Origin: an uncultured Paracoccaceae bacterium | Lineage (GTDB): Bacteria; Pseudomonadota; Alphaproteobacteria; Rhodobacterales; Rhodobacteraceae | Length of the DNA stretch: 64,000 bases | Direction of reading: 5' to 3' | Assembly (NCBI GenBank): GCA_947498985.1 | Contig: CANMMF010000003.1 | Location: 186,001 to 250,000 of the forward strand | Made by a program: the position numbers and the translations under genes | Notes under the pieces: model-generated | Databases searched by the model: none | Seen by the model: only the letters and a program-made list of their open reading frames with translations | What the model was told of the DNA's origin: nothing | In this document: positions 9,393 to 18,151 of the stretch, in pieces | How positions within the stretch are numbered: the first letter of the stretch is position 1 | Layout: the number at the start of each line of letters is the position of its first letter

Positions 9393-9707
9393 TCAGGCCG
9401 CGTCTTCCCGGCTGAGCGTGACGCCCTGACAGCATTCGTCGGTGAGGAATGAGAGCGCCAGCGTCATGGTAGCGAAATCCGGCCGGTTCAGGATCTCCCG
9501 TCCGCGACGTTCCTGCGTGACCAACCCGGCCGCAACGAGCGTACGAAGGTGATGGGCAAGCGTCGAGAGCGGCAGCCCGGTATGCGTGGCGATTTCGCCG
9601 ACGATCAGCCCCTCTTCGCCGGAGCGAACCAGAAGGCGGAAGACATCGAGTCGGGCTTCATGACCAAGCGCGGCCAATGCGCGTGCGGTGGAGGATTTCT
9701 TGTTCAT
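9393..9707 (-). CDS. ArsR-family transcriptional repressor
   Basis: 104 residues. A winged helix-turn-helix covers about 10-80, with the recognition helix around LPLSTLAHHLRTL (46-58). A C-terminal Cys pair (residues 92-93, DECC) could be a thiol, metalloid or redox switch. ATG at 9707 precedes the HTH; a perfect dyad lies immediately upstream, which suggests autorepression. The inducing signal is not evident and no arsenic or metal genes are adjacent. Confidence 0.85.
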   Translation of the reverse strand: MNKKSSTARALAALGHEARLDVFRLLVRSGEEGLIVGEIATHTGLPLSTLAHHLRTLVAAGLVTQERRGREILNRPDFATMTLALSFLTDECCQGVTLSREDAA

Positions 9708-9712
9708 GAATT

Positions 9713-9735
9713 CTGTATAACCAGTTATATAGTTT
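9713..9735. promoter_or_regulatory. Autoregulatory operator of the ArsR gene
   Basis: The core TATAACCAGTTATA is a perfect dyad centred on CA, and the whole block is repeated in diverged form ahead of usp. It sits 5 bases upstream of the ArsR start codon, where bound repressor would block transcription. Confidence 0.65.
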
Positions 9736-9868
9736 CTACGCAAGCGCTTTGTTCCGATATTTCCGCGGCGCGCAGGGTGAGTCCCGTTTGTCGCGTGCCG
9801 CGCGGTTCGGTCATTGTATGCGCACCCCGAGAGCTCAACACATGCTGCGCGGTACGCATCAGGCCAGC

Positions 9869-10648
9869 CTATGGCTGGTGCTGCAGATCCAGCTGCAGTT
9901 CCTTTTGGGACACAATATGAACAGCGCCGATGGCCTCGAGAAACCCGCGCACATCTTTGCCGCTGCGATCCACGTTGATCACGCACAAGGATGGCAATTC
10001 CGGCCACCTTTGCGCTTCGGCGATGAGCGCGGTCGCAAGGCCCTCCCGCCGCCGGTCTTTGCGGACAGCCAGTTGGATCAGGCTGCCTTGCGAAGGGAGA
10101 AATGCGGCTTATGCCGCAAGCCCTGCCGCGCGGAGTGAGTCCGAGTCGTTTTGCCAGCTCGGCGTCAGGTCCCACAAGTCGCGCGCATCGGATGGCAGAG
10201 CGGCGCTTTCGATGATCGCTCCGCCGGGCAATCCCGGCGATGCCTTCAGATCCGGCAAGGTGTAGCCGTCGATGTCACGTACCTCCGCCATGCCCAGCCC
10301 GCGATAAAGACCGCGTGCTCGTGCATTCTTCACCAGGACTTCGGATTGAAGCGTTTCGACGCCGCTCGCCCGTAGAGACCCGATGACAGCGCACCCGAGC
10401 CTCCGGGACGAGCCCTGCCGCCGGAAGCCCGGGGTTGTCCCGCTCGATATCAGGTAAGCGCGCCGGTCGTGCAGGCCTGGGAGCCAGAAGGCCACCACTG
10501 CGCCGTCGGCCAAAGCGAGTCGCGAGGCGCACGTTTCCAGCCCGCGCATGGGCATCATCAGCGCGAGCGTGTCCGGGTCCAGCGTCATCGGAATCGCGTA
10601 ATCCGCGAATGCCGCGTTCATCGCCAGGCGCAGCGTTTTGAGCGGCAC
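9869..10648 (-). pseudogene. GNAT acetyltransferase split by an in-frame stop
   Basis: The first 179 residues (from ATG at 10648) form a GNAT-like domain ending in LWDLTPSWQND...LAA. TAA at 10109-10111 then stops translation. Without any frame change the reading continues as a second GNAT domain (LIQLAVRKDRRREGLATALI, then VINVDRSGKDVRGFLEAIG) to TAG at 9869. The full product would be about 259 residues with two acetyltransferase domains. A single substitution at the TAA codon would restore it. It is either a recent pseudogene or an error. Confidence 0.75.
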
Positions 10649-10709
10649 GTCGTCCGCTGTGGCGATGTTGCCCCCTCCATTTGAGGTTCAGAACCCAAGT
10701 TCATCGACC

Positions 10710-10883
10710 CTACCTTGACTGCCGAAAGAAGACGTCGCGGATGAAAACGCGCGGATCCTTGTCGAAGTGACCATCGATTGATCCATTATCCCAGCCTATG
10801 TCTCGCTTCATGTGCCGGGACAGGTGTCGGGCCTCTTCCTCCCGGTGCCGCCGCTTGCAGACGCCGCGGTGTTTCCCGGTCAT
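10710..10883 (-). CDS. Hypothetical 57-residue basic protein
   Basis: A short frame starting MTGKHRGVCKRRHREEEARHLS with a later MKRDIGWDNG. The Arg/His/Glu-rich helix followed by a short aromatic tail recalls small DUF1127-like proteins, but I cannot assign it. GC bias at third codon positions is moderate. It is divergent from the LysR gene at 11041. An upstream extension of 39 codons is possible but less convincing. Confidence 0.3.
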   Translation of the reverse strand: MTGKHRGVCKRRHREEEARHLSRHMKRDIGWDNGSIDGHFDKDPRVFIRDVFFRQSR

Positions 10884-11000
10884 TCGTAATCCCAAGGATC
10901 TCAGTAGTCCAACCATGCTGTGCTCCAACTTGAATGGCGTGATCGCGCGGGGATGCGCGATCCTCCCCTCAAGCTTGCCGCCTGCCCGCGAACAGGACAA

Positions 11001-11027
11001 ATTGATTGATCTTCAGAATCATCAATC
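11001..11027. promoter_or_regulatory. Inverted repeat in front of the LysR gene
   Basis: GATTGAT (11004-11010) and ATCAATC (11021-11027) form a 7-base inverted repeat with a 10-base gap, ending 13 bases before the LysR start. Size and position fit a LysR autoregulatory site. Confidence 0.4.
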
Positions 11028-11040
11028 ATATTAATGGCAG

Positions 11041-11937
11041 ATGACCCGAGATCTGCCGCCACTCCCCGCCATCCGCGTCTTTGACGCCGCGGCGCGGCAC
11101 GGGTCGTTCACCCTCGCAGGCGAAGACCTCGGCATGACGCAGGCCGCCGTCAGCTATCAGATCAAAATCCTCGAAGAGCGCGTGGGCACGCCGCTTTTCG
11201 AGAGATACGCGCGCGGGGTCGGACTGACCGAGGTTGGGCGCAAGCTGTACCAGCGCGCCTCCGCCGCGTTGGACATTCTGGCGGATGCCTATAGCGACGC
11301 GAGAGGGGCCGATGCGGGTACGCTGTCGATCAGCGTCATCCCGACATTTGCCACCAATTTTCTGGCGCAGCGGCTCGGTCGGTTTCAGCTCGACACCCCC
11401 GACATTGCCGTGCGGATGGAGATCAGCGAAACCCTGACGGATTTTGCGCGAGGCGATGTGGATGTCGCCATTCGCGGCGGTTACGGCGCGTGGGACGGCC
11501 TTGTGAGCCAGTTGATCCTGCCCACGGTGTTCACGCCGATGCTGTCCCCGGATCTGCTCGCCAAGGCCGGAGATCTGAGCGCGCCGGAGGATCTGCTCAA
11601 GCTGCCCATCCTGTCCCGTGGGGATCCGTGGTGGCAGCGCTGGCTGTCGCAGGTGGGTCTCGGCGACGCGTGCAGCACAGCTGCGCCGGTCCGGTCCATG
11701 GGGCCTCAGGTGGTCGAGGCGGGTGCAGCGATGGCGGGACACGGCGTGGCGATGCTGACCCCTGCGTTTTTCCAGAGCGAGCTTGAACGTGGATTGCTGG
11801 TGCAGCCCTTCGATCAGGTTGGAGACGATGGCAGCGGGTATTGGCTGGTTTACCCCGAAAGCCGGAGGAATGCGGGGAAGATCCGGAAATTCCGCAGCTG
11901 GATCGAGCGGGAAACCAAGGCGTTTCGGGAAAGCTGA
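11041..11937 (+). CDS. LysR-family regulator, GcvA/AmpR type
   Basis: 298 residues. The N-terminal winged HTH (about 8-66) contains LPAIRVFDAAARHGSF and MTQAAVSYQIK, hallmarks of the GcvA/AmpR branch. The effector domain (about 95-290) has the conserved DVAIRGGYG. It is transcribed divergently from a small hypothetical gene; no obvious target enzyme is adjacent. An inverted repeat lies directly upstream. Confidence 0.88.
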   Translation: MTRDLPPLPAIRVFDAAARHGSFTLAGEDLGMTQAAVSYQIKILEERVGTPLFERYARGVGLTEVGRKLYQRASAALDILADAYSDARGADAGTLSISVIPTFATNFLAQRLGRFQLDTPDIAVRMEISETLTDFARGDVDVAIRGGYGAWDGLVSQLILPTVFTPMLSPDLLAKAGDLSAPEDLLKLPILSRGDPWWQRWLSQVGLGDACSTAAPVRSMGPQVVEAGAAMAGHGVAMLTPAFFQSELERGLLVQPFDQVGDDGSGYWLVYPESRRNAGKIRKFRSWIERETKAFRES

Positions 11938-12204
11938 GCCATAAGTCAGCCTTGTGAGGCCATGCGCTCCGCGATCAACATAGCCATGGGTGACATTCTG
12001 CGCGTGGTCTGTTCCGTCACGAATCCCGCGTATCTGAAACCGCCCAAGGACCTGAGGCCGGAACGAAGGAACTTCGCCGCGGCGCCTGCGGATGCAAGCC
12101 TGGGGGCGGCGCCCGATCTGTCGGTCGGGATCGAGGTGTCCGCCTGTCGGACGAAAGCCTGAGAGGCACGCGCGGAGCGGCAAGGCGCGCCCGAACGCAC
12201 AGCG

Positions 12205-13161
12205 TCAGAACCCGGATGCGGCAGATGACGCGTCCAGCACGCAGCGCTCCGGACCGTCCAGAGCGAAATGCGCCCGGCACGCATCGGCGAAGTGCTGGAC
12301 GACCCGGCGGGGGCGGGATTTGTCGTAGCCCACCGCAAGCGTGAGAGGCGGCAACGGGTCGGAGATCGGGATTTCCACAAGAGGCGCGCCCGCGTAGCTC
12401 TGCGAGGTCAGAGGCCGCATGTTGAGGATGGCGCAACCGCGTCCGGAGGCCACCAGACTGCGCACCATTTCGGTCGAGTTGGCATAGGCCACGATGGGCG
12501 CCTGCCGCTGATGCGCCGCAAACAGCCCCTTGTAATAGGCGGCTGCGACAGGACGGTTCAGAACCACCAACGGCTCTTGTGCGATCTGGGCCATCGACAC
12601 CGATGATTGCCCGGCGAGCGGGTGTGACGCGGCGAGCAGAAGGTAGGGCGGCGCGCTGATCAGCACGTCGAACTCTATCGACGGGCGCAGATCTTCCGTC
12701 ACAAACAGGATGGCATCGTATCTGCCGTTGACCAGACCGTCCTGCGCCATGTCGTTGTCGCATTCCTCCAGCGACAGCTCGACGCCTGTCCCTTCCGGCA
12801 GGCCGTCCGGCAGGAAAGAGGCGAGGATGCGGGGCAGAAACGCCGGGGCAATCGGCGCGTAATATCCGATCCGGAGCGGTCCGCTCAGCGATTGCTTCAA
12901 ATCCGCACCATCGGCCAGAACGGACTGGTACTCCTCGAGCAGCCGTTCGCAGTTGCGCGCGATGATCTGGCCGCTGGCATTGGGCTGGATGCCGCGCGCC
13001 CGCTGCCGCGTGACGAGGGTCAGATCGAACGCCGCCTCCACCTGGTCAATCGCCGCCGAAACCGCGGATGCGGCGATGTTGAGCTCTGCGGCGGCCCTGG
13101 CGATGTTGCGGTGCCGCAGGGCGGTTGTGAAATAGACCATGGCTTTGAGACTGAGCGCCAT
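12205..13161 (-). CDS. LysR-family transcriptional regulator
   Basis: 318 residues: winged HTH at about 4-62 (NIARAAAELNIAASAVSAAIDQVE) and an effector-binding domain at about 90-295. It is divergent from the fatty-acid-hydroxylase-like gene, with 156 bases between starts, the classic LysR-target layout. I infer that it controls that gene. The ligand is unknown. The 267 bases between its stop and the previous LysR gene contain no recognisable feature. Confidence 0.87.
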   Translation of the reverse strand: MALSLKAMVYFTTALRHRNIARAAAELNIAASAVSAAIDQVEAAFDLTLVTRQRARGIQPNASGQIIARNCERLLEEYQSVLADGADLKQSLSGPLRIGYYAPIAPAFLPRILASFLPDGLPEGTGVELSLEECDNDMAQDGLVNGRYDAILFVTEDLRPSIEFDVLISAPPYLLLAASHPLAGQSSVSMAQIAQEPLVVLNRPVAAAYYKGLFAAHQRQAPIVAYANSTEMVRSLVASGRGCAILNMRPLTSQSYAGAPLVEIPISDPLPPLTLAVGYDKSRPRRVVQHFADACRAHFALDGPERCVLDASSAASGF

Positions 13162-13266
13162 CTTATCCTCGGAAAATCAGATGCAGTTCTGCGACTTATA
13201 CTATTTTTCCTTTGAAGCGATCCATGGCAATGTTGGAGCGACGTTTCAGCGGCTGCCGCAGGCACC

Positions 13267-13314
13267 TACGAAACAACCGTCGAAACAACTGTCGAAACCG
13301 CTGTCGAAAGGCCG
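13267..13314 (+). repeat. Four 12-base tandem repeats before a start codon
   Basis: Four imperfect 12-base units with consensus GTCGAAACAACT run up to three bases before the ATG at 13318; the last unit supplies the GAAAGG ribosome-binding stretch. In the gene's frame the repeat would read as repeated V-E-T-T, but no start codon lies upstream in that frame, so it is untranslated leader. Confidence 0.6.
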
Positions 13315-13317
13315 CCC

Positions 13318-14298
13318 ATGTCCGACGCACCGCTCAAAGGATGGCACCACGTCCCCGACGTGCCGTTGCAGGTTTCTCCCGTCTTTCAATGGCCGCCACG
13401 GCCCGGTCGCATTTTTGCGTGGTTCTGGTCGTCGTGGTTTCTGATCAGTGAACGTCTGATCATCGTCGCGATCGCTTTCATCTCGCTTCAGTATTTCCAG
13501 CCGCCGCTGGAGGAGACGCAAACACTTGCGATCGGCTGGATCGCCGAGATGTACCTGCGCAACCTCGTTCTGATGACACTCGTCGCCGGAGGTCTGCACC
13601 TTTATTTCTACACGTTCACAAGGCAGGGGCAGGCGCTGAAATACGACCCGCGTCCGCTGATGAAGAACGGCCGGCAATTCACGCTGGGCGGGCAGATCCG
13701 CGACAACATGTTCTGGACGCTGGCCAGCGGTGTGACGGTCTGGACCGCCTATGAGGCGCTTTTGTTCTGGGCCATGGCGAACGGCTACGCCCCGGTGCTG
13801 ACCTGGGCTGCGAATCCGCTCTGGTTCATCGCGCTGTTCTTTCTCATCCCGATCTGGGAGAGCTTCTATTTCTACTGGATCCATCGGCTTTTGCATGTGC
13901 CGTTTCTCTACCGCCACGTGCATGCTCTGCATCACCGCAACATCAATGTGGGTCCATGGTCGGGCTTGTCGATGCACCCGGTGGAGCATGTGATCTTTCT
14001 CGGCTCGGTGCTGATACATTTCGTCGTGCCCGCCAATCCGGTGCACATCCTGTTTCATTTGCAATATTATGCGCTGACCGCGGCCACGACGCATACCGGC
14101 TTTGAAGGGTTGGTTGTCCGCGATGAAAACCGCCTGAAGCTCGGCACCTTTCATCACCAGATGCATCACCGCTATTTCGAGTGCAATTACGGCTCTCTCG
14201 AACTGCCGTGGGACAAGCTTTTCGGGTCCTTTCACGACGGCACGGAGGCCTCGAACGAACTTATGAAGGACCGTCGCAAGCGGATGAGCGGCGGCTGA
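13318..14298 (+). CDS. Sterol desaturase / fatty acid hydroxylase superfamily membrane protein
   Basis: 326 residues with several transmembrane helices (about 35-60, 80-100, 135-155, 163-185). It has the di-iron histidine clusters of the superfamily: HRLLH, HVHALHH and HHQMHH, with a lone HTGF-type His between. It should be an inner-membrane O2-dependent hydroxylase or desaturase acting on a lipid; the substrate is unknown. ATG at 13318 is the only start in frame and follows GAAAGG. It is divergent from a LysR regulator. Confidence 0.85.
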   Translation: MSDAPLKGWHHVPDVPLQVSPVFQWPPRPGRIFAWFWSSWFLISERLIIVAIAFISLQYFQPPLEETQTLAIGWIAEMYLRNLVLMTLVAGGLHLYFYTFTRQGQALKYDPRPLMKNGRQFTLGGQIRDNMFWTLASGVTVWTAYEALLFWAMANGYAPVLTWAANPLWFIALFFLIPIWESFYFYWIHRLLHVPFLYRHVHALHHRNINVGPWSGLSMHPVEHVIFLGSVLIHFVVPANPVHILFHLQYYALTAATTHTGFEGLVVRDENRLKLGTFHHQMHHRYFECNYGSLELPWDKLFGSFHDGTEASNELMKDRRKRMSGG

Positions 14299-14561
14299 AT
14301 TCGGCGGTATCCGAGGCGGGGGGCGACCTCCGGAAACAGGTATCTGAGGCGCTGTGACGGCCCGCCTCTCAGCGCGCCCGGCATCCGCCGCCAAGCCTCT
14401 CCGAGACGCTGATCGTTCTCCTTTCGGCACAGCCTGATGCCGCCCGCGTGAATAGGCAAATCGCGCGGCCCGCGCCGAATTTCGCGCAGCCCGGCGGAAC
14501 CGACCGGCGCTACCGGCAGTTACGCCAACACAATTCACAACAAGTTTGAGAGGAGATCGCC

Positions 14562-14630
14562 ATGCACGGCATCATCTACCTGATCGGCCTCGTCGCAGTC
14601 GTCCTCGCAGTCCTCAACCTGATTGCCTGA
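14562..14630 (+). CDS. 22-residue hydrophobic membrane microprotein
   Basis: ATG at 14562 after GAGAGGAGA gives the peptide MHGIIYLIGLVAVVLAVLNL-IA, essentially one transmembrane helix. TGA at 14628-14630 is followed closely by AAGGAGG for the next gene. Strong ribosome binding sites on both sides and placement at the head of the envelope operon support translation. Function unknown; possibly a regulator of, or partner for, the membrane proteins downstream. Confidence 0.65.
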   Translation: MHGIIYLIGLVAVVLAVLNLIA

Positions 14631-14648
14631 CCCAAGGAGGTGCCCACA

Positions 14649-15227
14649 ATGTCCGACACCACAGCGCACGACCAGTCCCACCAGGCCTCGTCGACGCGGC
14701 AAGCCGCCGACGAAGCAAAAACCCTGAAAGATGAAGCCCTTGCCAAAGCTGGCAGCGTCCGCGACGCGGCGATCGATGCCGCGCGCGACACCGCCGAAAG
14801 CGCCAAGGCGGGCGTCGCCGACGAGATCTCGACCGTGGGTGACGCCCTGCGCCGGGCCTCTGACGATCTGCGCGACGGCTCGCCGCAGGAGCGCACGTTC
14901 GGCCAGATGGCCAGCACGCTGGCCGACCTCTCCGACACGGTCCGCGACAAGGATATGGGCGAGATGGTTGACGATCTGTCGGGCTTTGCCCGCCGCAACC
15001 CGGTCGCCTTTCTCGGCGCCGCGGCACTTGTGGGGTTTGCCGGGGTGCGCATGGCCAAGGCGTCGCAGCGCAAGCGCGATGACGGTGGCTACGACGACGC
15101 TGGCTACGATATCGACGGCTACGGCGCGGGCCGCCCCGATGCGAGCGCCCACCGCGCCGCGATGCCTGCGCGCGCCCATACCGGCGACACGATCCGCCCC
15201 ACAGCGACACGCCACACCGGAGGCTAG
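14649..15227 (+). CDS. ElaB/nutrient-deprivation-type membrane-anchored protein
   Basis: 192 residues. A long Ala/Asp/Glu-rich helical region (about 15-115) is followed by one hydrophobic segment (about 119-133, PVAFLGAAALVGFAG) and a Gly/Tyr/Asp-rich tail. This matches small stress-related, tail-anchored proteins of the ElaB/YqjD kind in layout, though the tail here extends past the membrane segment. AAGGAGG precedes ATG at 14649. It is the second gene of the five-gene operon. Confidence 0.65.
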   Translation: MSDTTAHDQSHQASSTRQAADEAKTLKDEALAKAGSVRDAAIDAARDTAESAKAGVADEISTVGDALRRASDDLRDGSPQERTFGQMASTLADLSDTVRDKDMGEMVDDLSGFARRNPVAFLGAAALVGFAGVRMAKASQRKRDDGGYDDAGYDIDGYGAGRPDASAHRAAMPARAHTGDTIRPTATRHTGG

Positions 15228-15229
15228 AG

Positions 15230-15625
15230 ATGAACATGCAATCCAAAGAAAGCACAACGGGCCTTGTTGGCGACGTGATGACCCATGTCAGCTCGCTGGT
15301 CCGCAAAGAAGTCGATCTGGCCCGCGCCGAGGTCAACGAGAATCTCAAGCGCGCCGGTGTCGCCATCGGCCTGATCGTGGCGGCGGGGATCGTCGCGCTG
15401 ACCGCGCTCAACGTTCTGACCGCCGCGGTGGTCGCCGGTCTCACCGAGGCCGGGCTCGACAGCGGCTGGGCCGCGCTGATCGTCGGCATCGTGCTCGCGA
15501 TTGTGGCCTACGCCATGGTCAGCAAGGGCACCAACGATCTGAAACTGTCCAGCATCGCGCCGACACGCACCGCCGAAAACCTCAAGCGCGACGCACAAGC
15601 CATCAAGGGAGATACCGATGCCTGA
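15230..15625 (+). CDS. Phage holin-like (Holin-X / YqjE-type) membrane protein
   Basis: 131 residues. An amphipathic N-terminal helix containing LVRKEVDLARAE (about 24-35) precedes two transmembrane helices (about 45-70 and 82-104). This is the YqjE/Holin-X layout; such proteins are chromosomal and not linked to prophage. GGAGG precedes the ATG. It starts 2 bases after the previous stop and overlaps the next gene by 8 bases. Confidence 0.78.
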   Translation: MNMQSKESTTGLVGDVMTHVSSLVRKEVDLARAEVNENLKRAGVAIGLIVAAGIVALTALNVLTAAVVAGLTEAGLDSGWAALIVGIVLAIVAYAMVSKGTNDLKLSSIAPTRTAENLKRDAQAIKGDTDA

Positions 15626-17015
15626 TGATTATCGCACACCGAACGAGATTGAACGCGACATCGAACGCGAGCGCGAAGAGCTTGCCCAGACCGTCGGGGA
15701 GCTGCAGGACCGGTTCACACCCGAAGCGATCATGCGCGACGTGGCGCGCGGGTTTTCCGAGCATGGCGGCGATATCAGCCGCTCGATCTCCCGCTCCGTA
15801 AAGGAAAATCCCCTGGCGCTGACGCTGACGGGGGTAGGGCTGGCCTGGATGATCTTTGGCAAGTCCGGCAAGGACGGCGGTGACCGGTCGGAGGCCGATT
15901 ACCCCAGGCCGCAGGAGCGGATCGCGCACCGGGCGACGCCGAGCCGTGACGGTGATTTCGAGAGCTATGACGCGGATGATGACGACGATGTCGACGACGC
16001 CATCATCGCGCGCCGCAATCGCCTCGCGCGTTCCGCCGCACGACAGCGTGTTGCCGCGCGCCGGGGGAGCTTCGCATCCTCGCGCCGCTATGCCGAGACC
16101 TCGGACTGGAGCTATGCCGATGTCGACAATGATTACGATTACGGCGACGATGACGATGGTCTGATGGACCGCGCCTCCGACGCCGCCGCGACCGCTGGCG
16201 ACTACGTGTCGAGCGGTGCGCAGGGTGCCGCGGATGCGGCCCGGTCTGCCGGTGACAACGTGGCGTCGGGTGCATCGAGTGCCGCGCGCGGCGTGCGCTC
16301 CGGCGCGCAGTCGGCGGCCAGTGCCACAGGCTCCGCGGCCTCGGCCGTGGCGGGGGGCTTCCGAAGTGCCGTGGACGCGGTCCGGTCGGCTGCCAAAAGC
16401 GCCGCCGACGGTGTCACGGATGCCGCGGGAAGCGCTGCGGATGGCGTGTCGAACGCGGCCAACAGCGCATCCTGGCGCGCGGCCCGTCTGCGCGACCAGC
16501 TGGCCGAAGGCACCGAGAACATGAGCGAAAGCGCGCGGGAGCGTGTGATCCACGCCCGCGCCCGTTTCATCGACGCACGTCGCCGCGCCGATGCGGCGGC
16601 ACGGGCAAAAGCGTCCAAAGGTGCGGATGCCGTGGGTGGCTTCATCGAGGAGCAGCCGCTTGTGGCTGGTGCCTTGGCAATGGCCGTGGGTGCGGCCCTG
16701 GCCGGGGCCTTGCCGCGAACCAAGCGCGAGGATGACCTTTTCGGCGCGAAAAGCGATGAGCTTTACGATCATGCGGAGCGCGTCTTCTACCGCGAGCGGG
16801 CGAAGGCCGAAGAGGTCGCCAAAGCCGCCGTGAACGAGGCCGGCGACATCGTGGAGGAAAAGCGCCGCGAGGCCGACCAGTCGGCGCCGGGGGCCCAATC
16901 GGCCGTGCAGAAAGCGGCTGACGAGGTCCGGGACGCAAGCGCGCGGATAAAGGATGCCGCAACCTCCGAGGCCGAACGTCAGGATCTTGGCAAGCCCGAG
17001 AAACCGTCGTCGTGA
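15618..17015 (+). CDS. DUF3618 domain protein with long helical repeat region
   Basis: 465 residues. The N-terminal DUF3618 signature EIERDIEREREELA (about 10-23) is followed by a hydrophobic segment near 62-76. An acidic Asp-rich stretch (about 118-132) leads to a long low-complexity helix of Ala/Ser/Gly/Asp repeats (about 180-290) like LEA/apolipoprotein helices. A second hydrophobic segment (about 350-367) and a charged C-terminus follow. It probably lines the inner membrane; function unknown. It shares overlaps with both neighbours in the operon. Confidence 0.75.
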   Translation: MPDDYRTPNEIERDIEREREELAQTVGELQDRFTPEAIMRDVARGFSEHGGDISRSISRSVKENPLALTLTGVGLAWMIFGKSGKDGGDRSEADYPRPQERIAHRATPSRDGDFESYDADDDDDVDDAIIARRNRLARSAARQRVAARRGSFASSRRYAETSDWSYADVDNDYDYGDDDDGLMDRASDAAATAGDYVSSGAQGAADAARSAGDNVASGASSAARGVRSGAQSAASATGSAASAVAGGFRSAVDAVRSAAKSAADGVTDAAGSAADGVSNAANSASWRAARLRDQLAEGTENMSESARERVIHARARFIDARRRADAAARAKASKGADAVGGFIEEQPLVAGALAMAVGAALAGALPRTKREDDLFGAKSDELYDHAERVFYRERAKAEEVAKAAVNEAGDIVEEKRREADQSAPGAQSAVQKAADEVRDASARIKDAATSEAERQDLGKPEKPSS

Positions 17016-17959
17016 CCCACCCCGGCGAATACGCTGAAACCCCGCGCGCGATACCCGCGCGGGGATGGTGGCAACTGATCCGCCGCGCCTGGGCGGAGGT
17101 CGGCAAGGACCATGTGAGCCTTGTGAGCGCCGGCGTCGCCTTCTATGGGCTGCTTGCGATCTTCCCGGCAATCACGGCGATCCTTGCCATTTCCGGGCTG
17201 ATCCTCGAGCCCGATCAGGTCACCGGGCAGTTCCAGACCTTTGCCGCGGTCCTGCCGCAGGAGGCTGCCGAAATTATCCTCGACCAGGCCAAGGAGGTTG
17301 CGGGCTCTGAAAGCGCAGGTCTCGGGCTGGCCGCTCTGCTGGCGCTTGCCATCGCGCTTTACTCTGCCTCCAAGGGTACCGGCAGCCTGATCGAGAGCCT
17401 GAACATTGCCTATGACGAGGCCGAAACCCGCGGGTTTGTGCGCCTGACGATCACCAAGCTGGCGCTGACCGTGTTCCTGGTGCTGGGCCTCATCGGCGCG
17501 ATCTGCGCCACGCTGGTCCTGCCCGGCCTGTTCTCGATCATCGATCTGGGCGCGACCACCGAGTTTCTGATCGGTCTGGCCCGGTGGGCGGTGCTTTTGG
17601 CCTTCACCGTCGCGGGCATCGCGGTGGTCTACCGATACGCGCCCGACCGAGATGCGGCGCAATGGCGCTGGCTGACGCCGGGGGCGATCATCGCCTGTCT
17701 TCTCTGGATCGCGGCCTCTGTCGGCTTTTCGATCTACGTGGAAAACTTCGCCAGCTACAACGAGAGCTTCGGTGCCTTGTCGGGGGTCATTATTCTGCTG
17801 ATGTGGCTCTGGATGTCGGCTTTCGTGATTCTACTGGGCGCCGAGATCAACGCCGAGGCCGAGGCCCAGACCCGTGCCGACACCACCATCGGGACCGATA
17901 TGCCGATGGGCGTCCGGGGGGCGGTCAAGGCCGATACGCTGGCGACGGTCGACAGCTGA
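17012..17959 (+). CDS. YihY/BrkB family membrane protein
   Basis: 315 residues with six predicted helices; contains HVSLVSAGVAFYGLLAIFPA and the late LWMSAFVILLGAEINAE typical of the YihY/BrkB family (not RNase BN). The GTG start overlaps the previous stop (GTGA). It is the last gene of the operon before a hairpin. The family may transport or arrange envelope lipids, but no activity is established. Confidence 0.88.
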   Translation: MTHPGEYAETPRAIPARGWWQLIRRAWAEVGKDHVSLVSAGVAFYGLLAIFPAITAILAISGLILEPDQVTGQFQTFAAVLPQEAAEIILDQAKEVAGSESAGLGLAALLALAIALYSASKGTGSLIESLNIAYDEAETRGFVRLTITKLALTVFLVLGLIGAICATLVLPGLFSIIDLGATTEFLIGLARWAVLLAFTVAGIAVVYRYAPDRDAAQWRWLTPGAIIACLLWIAASVGFSIYVENFASYNESFGALSGVIILLMWLWMSAFVILLGAEINAEAEAQTRADTTIGTDMPMGVRGAVKADTLATVDS

Positions 17960-17970
17960 TTTTACCTGTC

Positions 17971-18001
17971 GATCCACCTCCGTCTTTCGCGGGGGTGGAT
18001 C
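17971..18001 (+). terminator. Hairpin after the envelope operon
   Basis: GATCCACC and GGTGGATC form an 8-base stem enclosing a 15-base, partly paired loop, starting 11 bases after the YihY stop. There is no T-run, but the position fits the end of the five-gene transcript. Confidence 0.55.
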
Positions 18002-18151
18002 CGCTCAACCCTCTATCAAAACAGCATTTTCTGCGCGGCTGTGTCTGCGGCCGCGCCCTGCGCGCTCATCTGGCCGCAGCACGGATCGCAGGGAACAAAC
18101 AGTGCGACAGCGGGTTCGTCGAGGAGGGATTTCATTTCGAGGGACGCGCCC

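Noticed and set aside
11004-11027. TTGAT...ATCAA resembling an FNR box before the LysR gene
   Set aside because: The spacing between half-sites is about 10 bases, not 4, so it is not an FNR site; retained only as a general inverted repeat.
11962-12162. 66-codon plus-strand frame between the two LysR genes
   Set aside because: No ribosome binding site, no recognisable pattern, mixed composition; left as intergenic.
13267-13314. Short tandem repeats considered as a CRISPR remnant
   Set aside because: Units are 12 bases with no spacers and no cas genes.
15230-15625. Holin-like protein as a sign of a prophage
   Set aside because: No other phage gene, integrase or attachment site; Holin-X/YqjE-type proteins are chromosomal envelope proteins.
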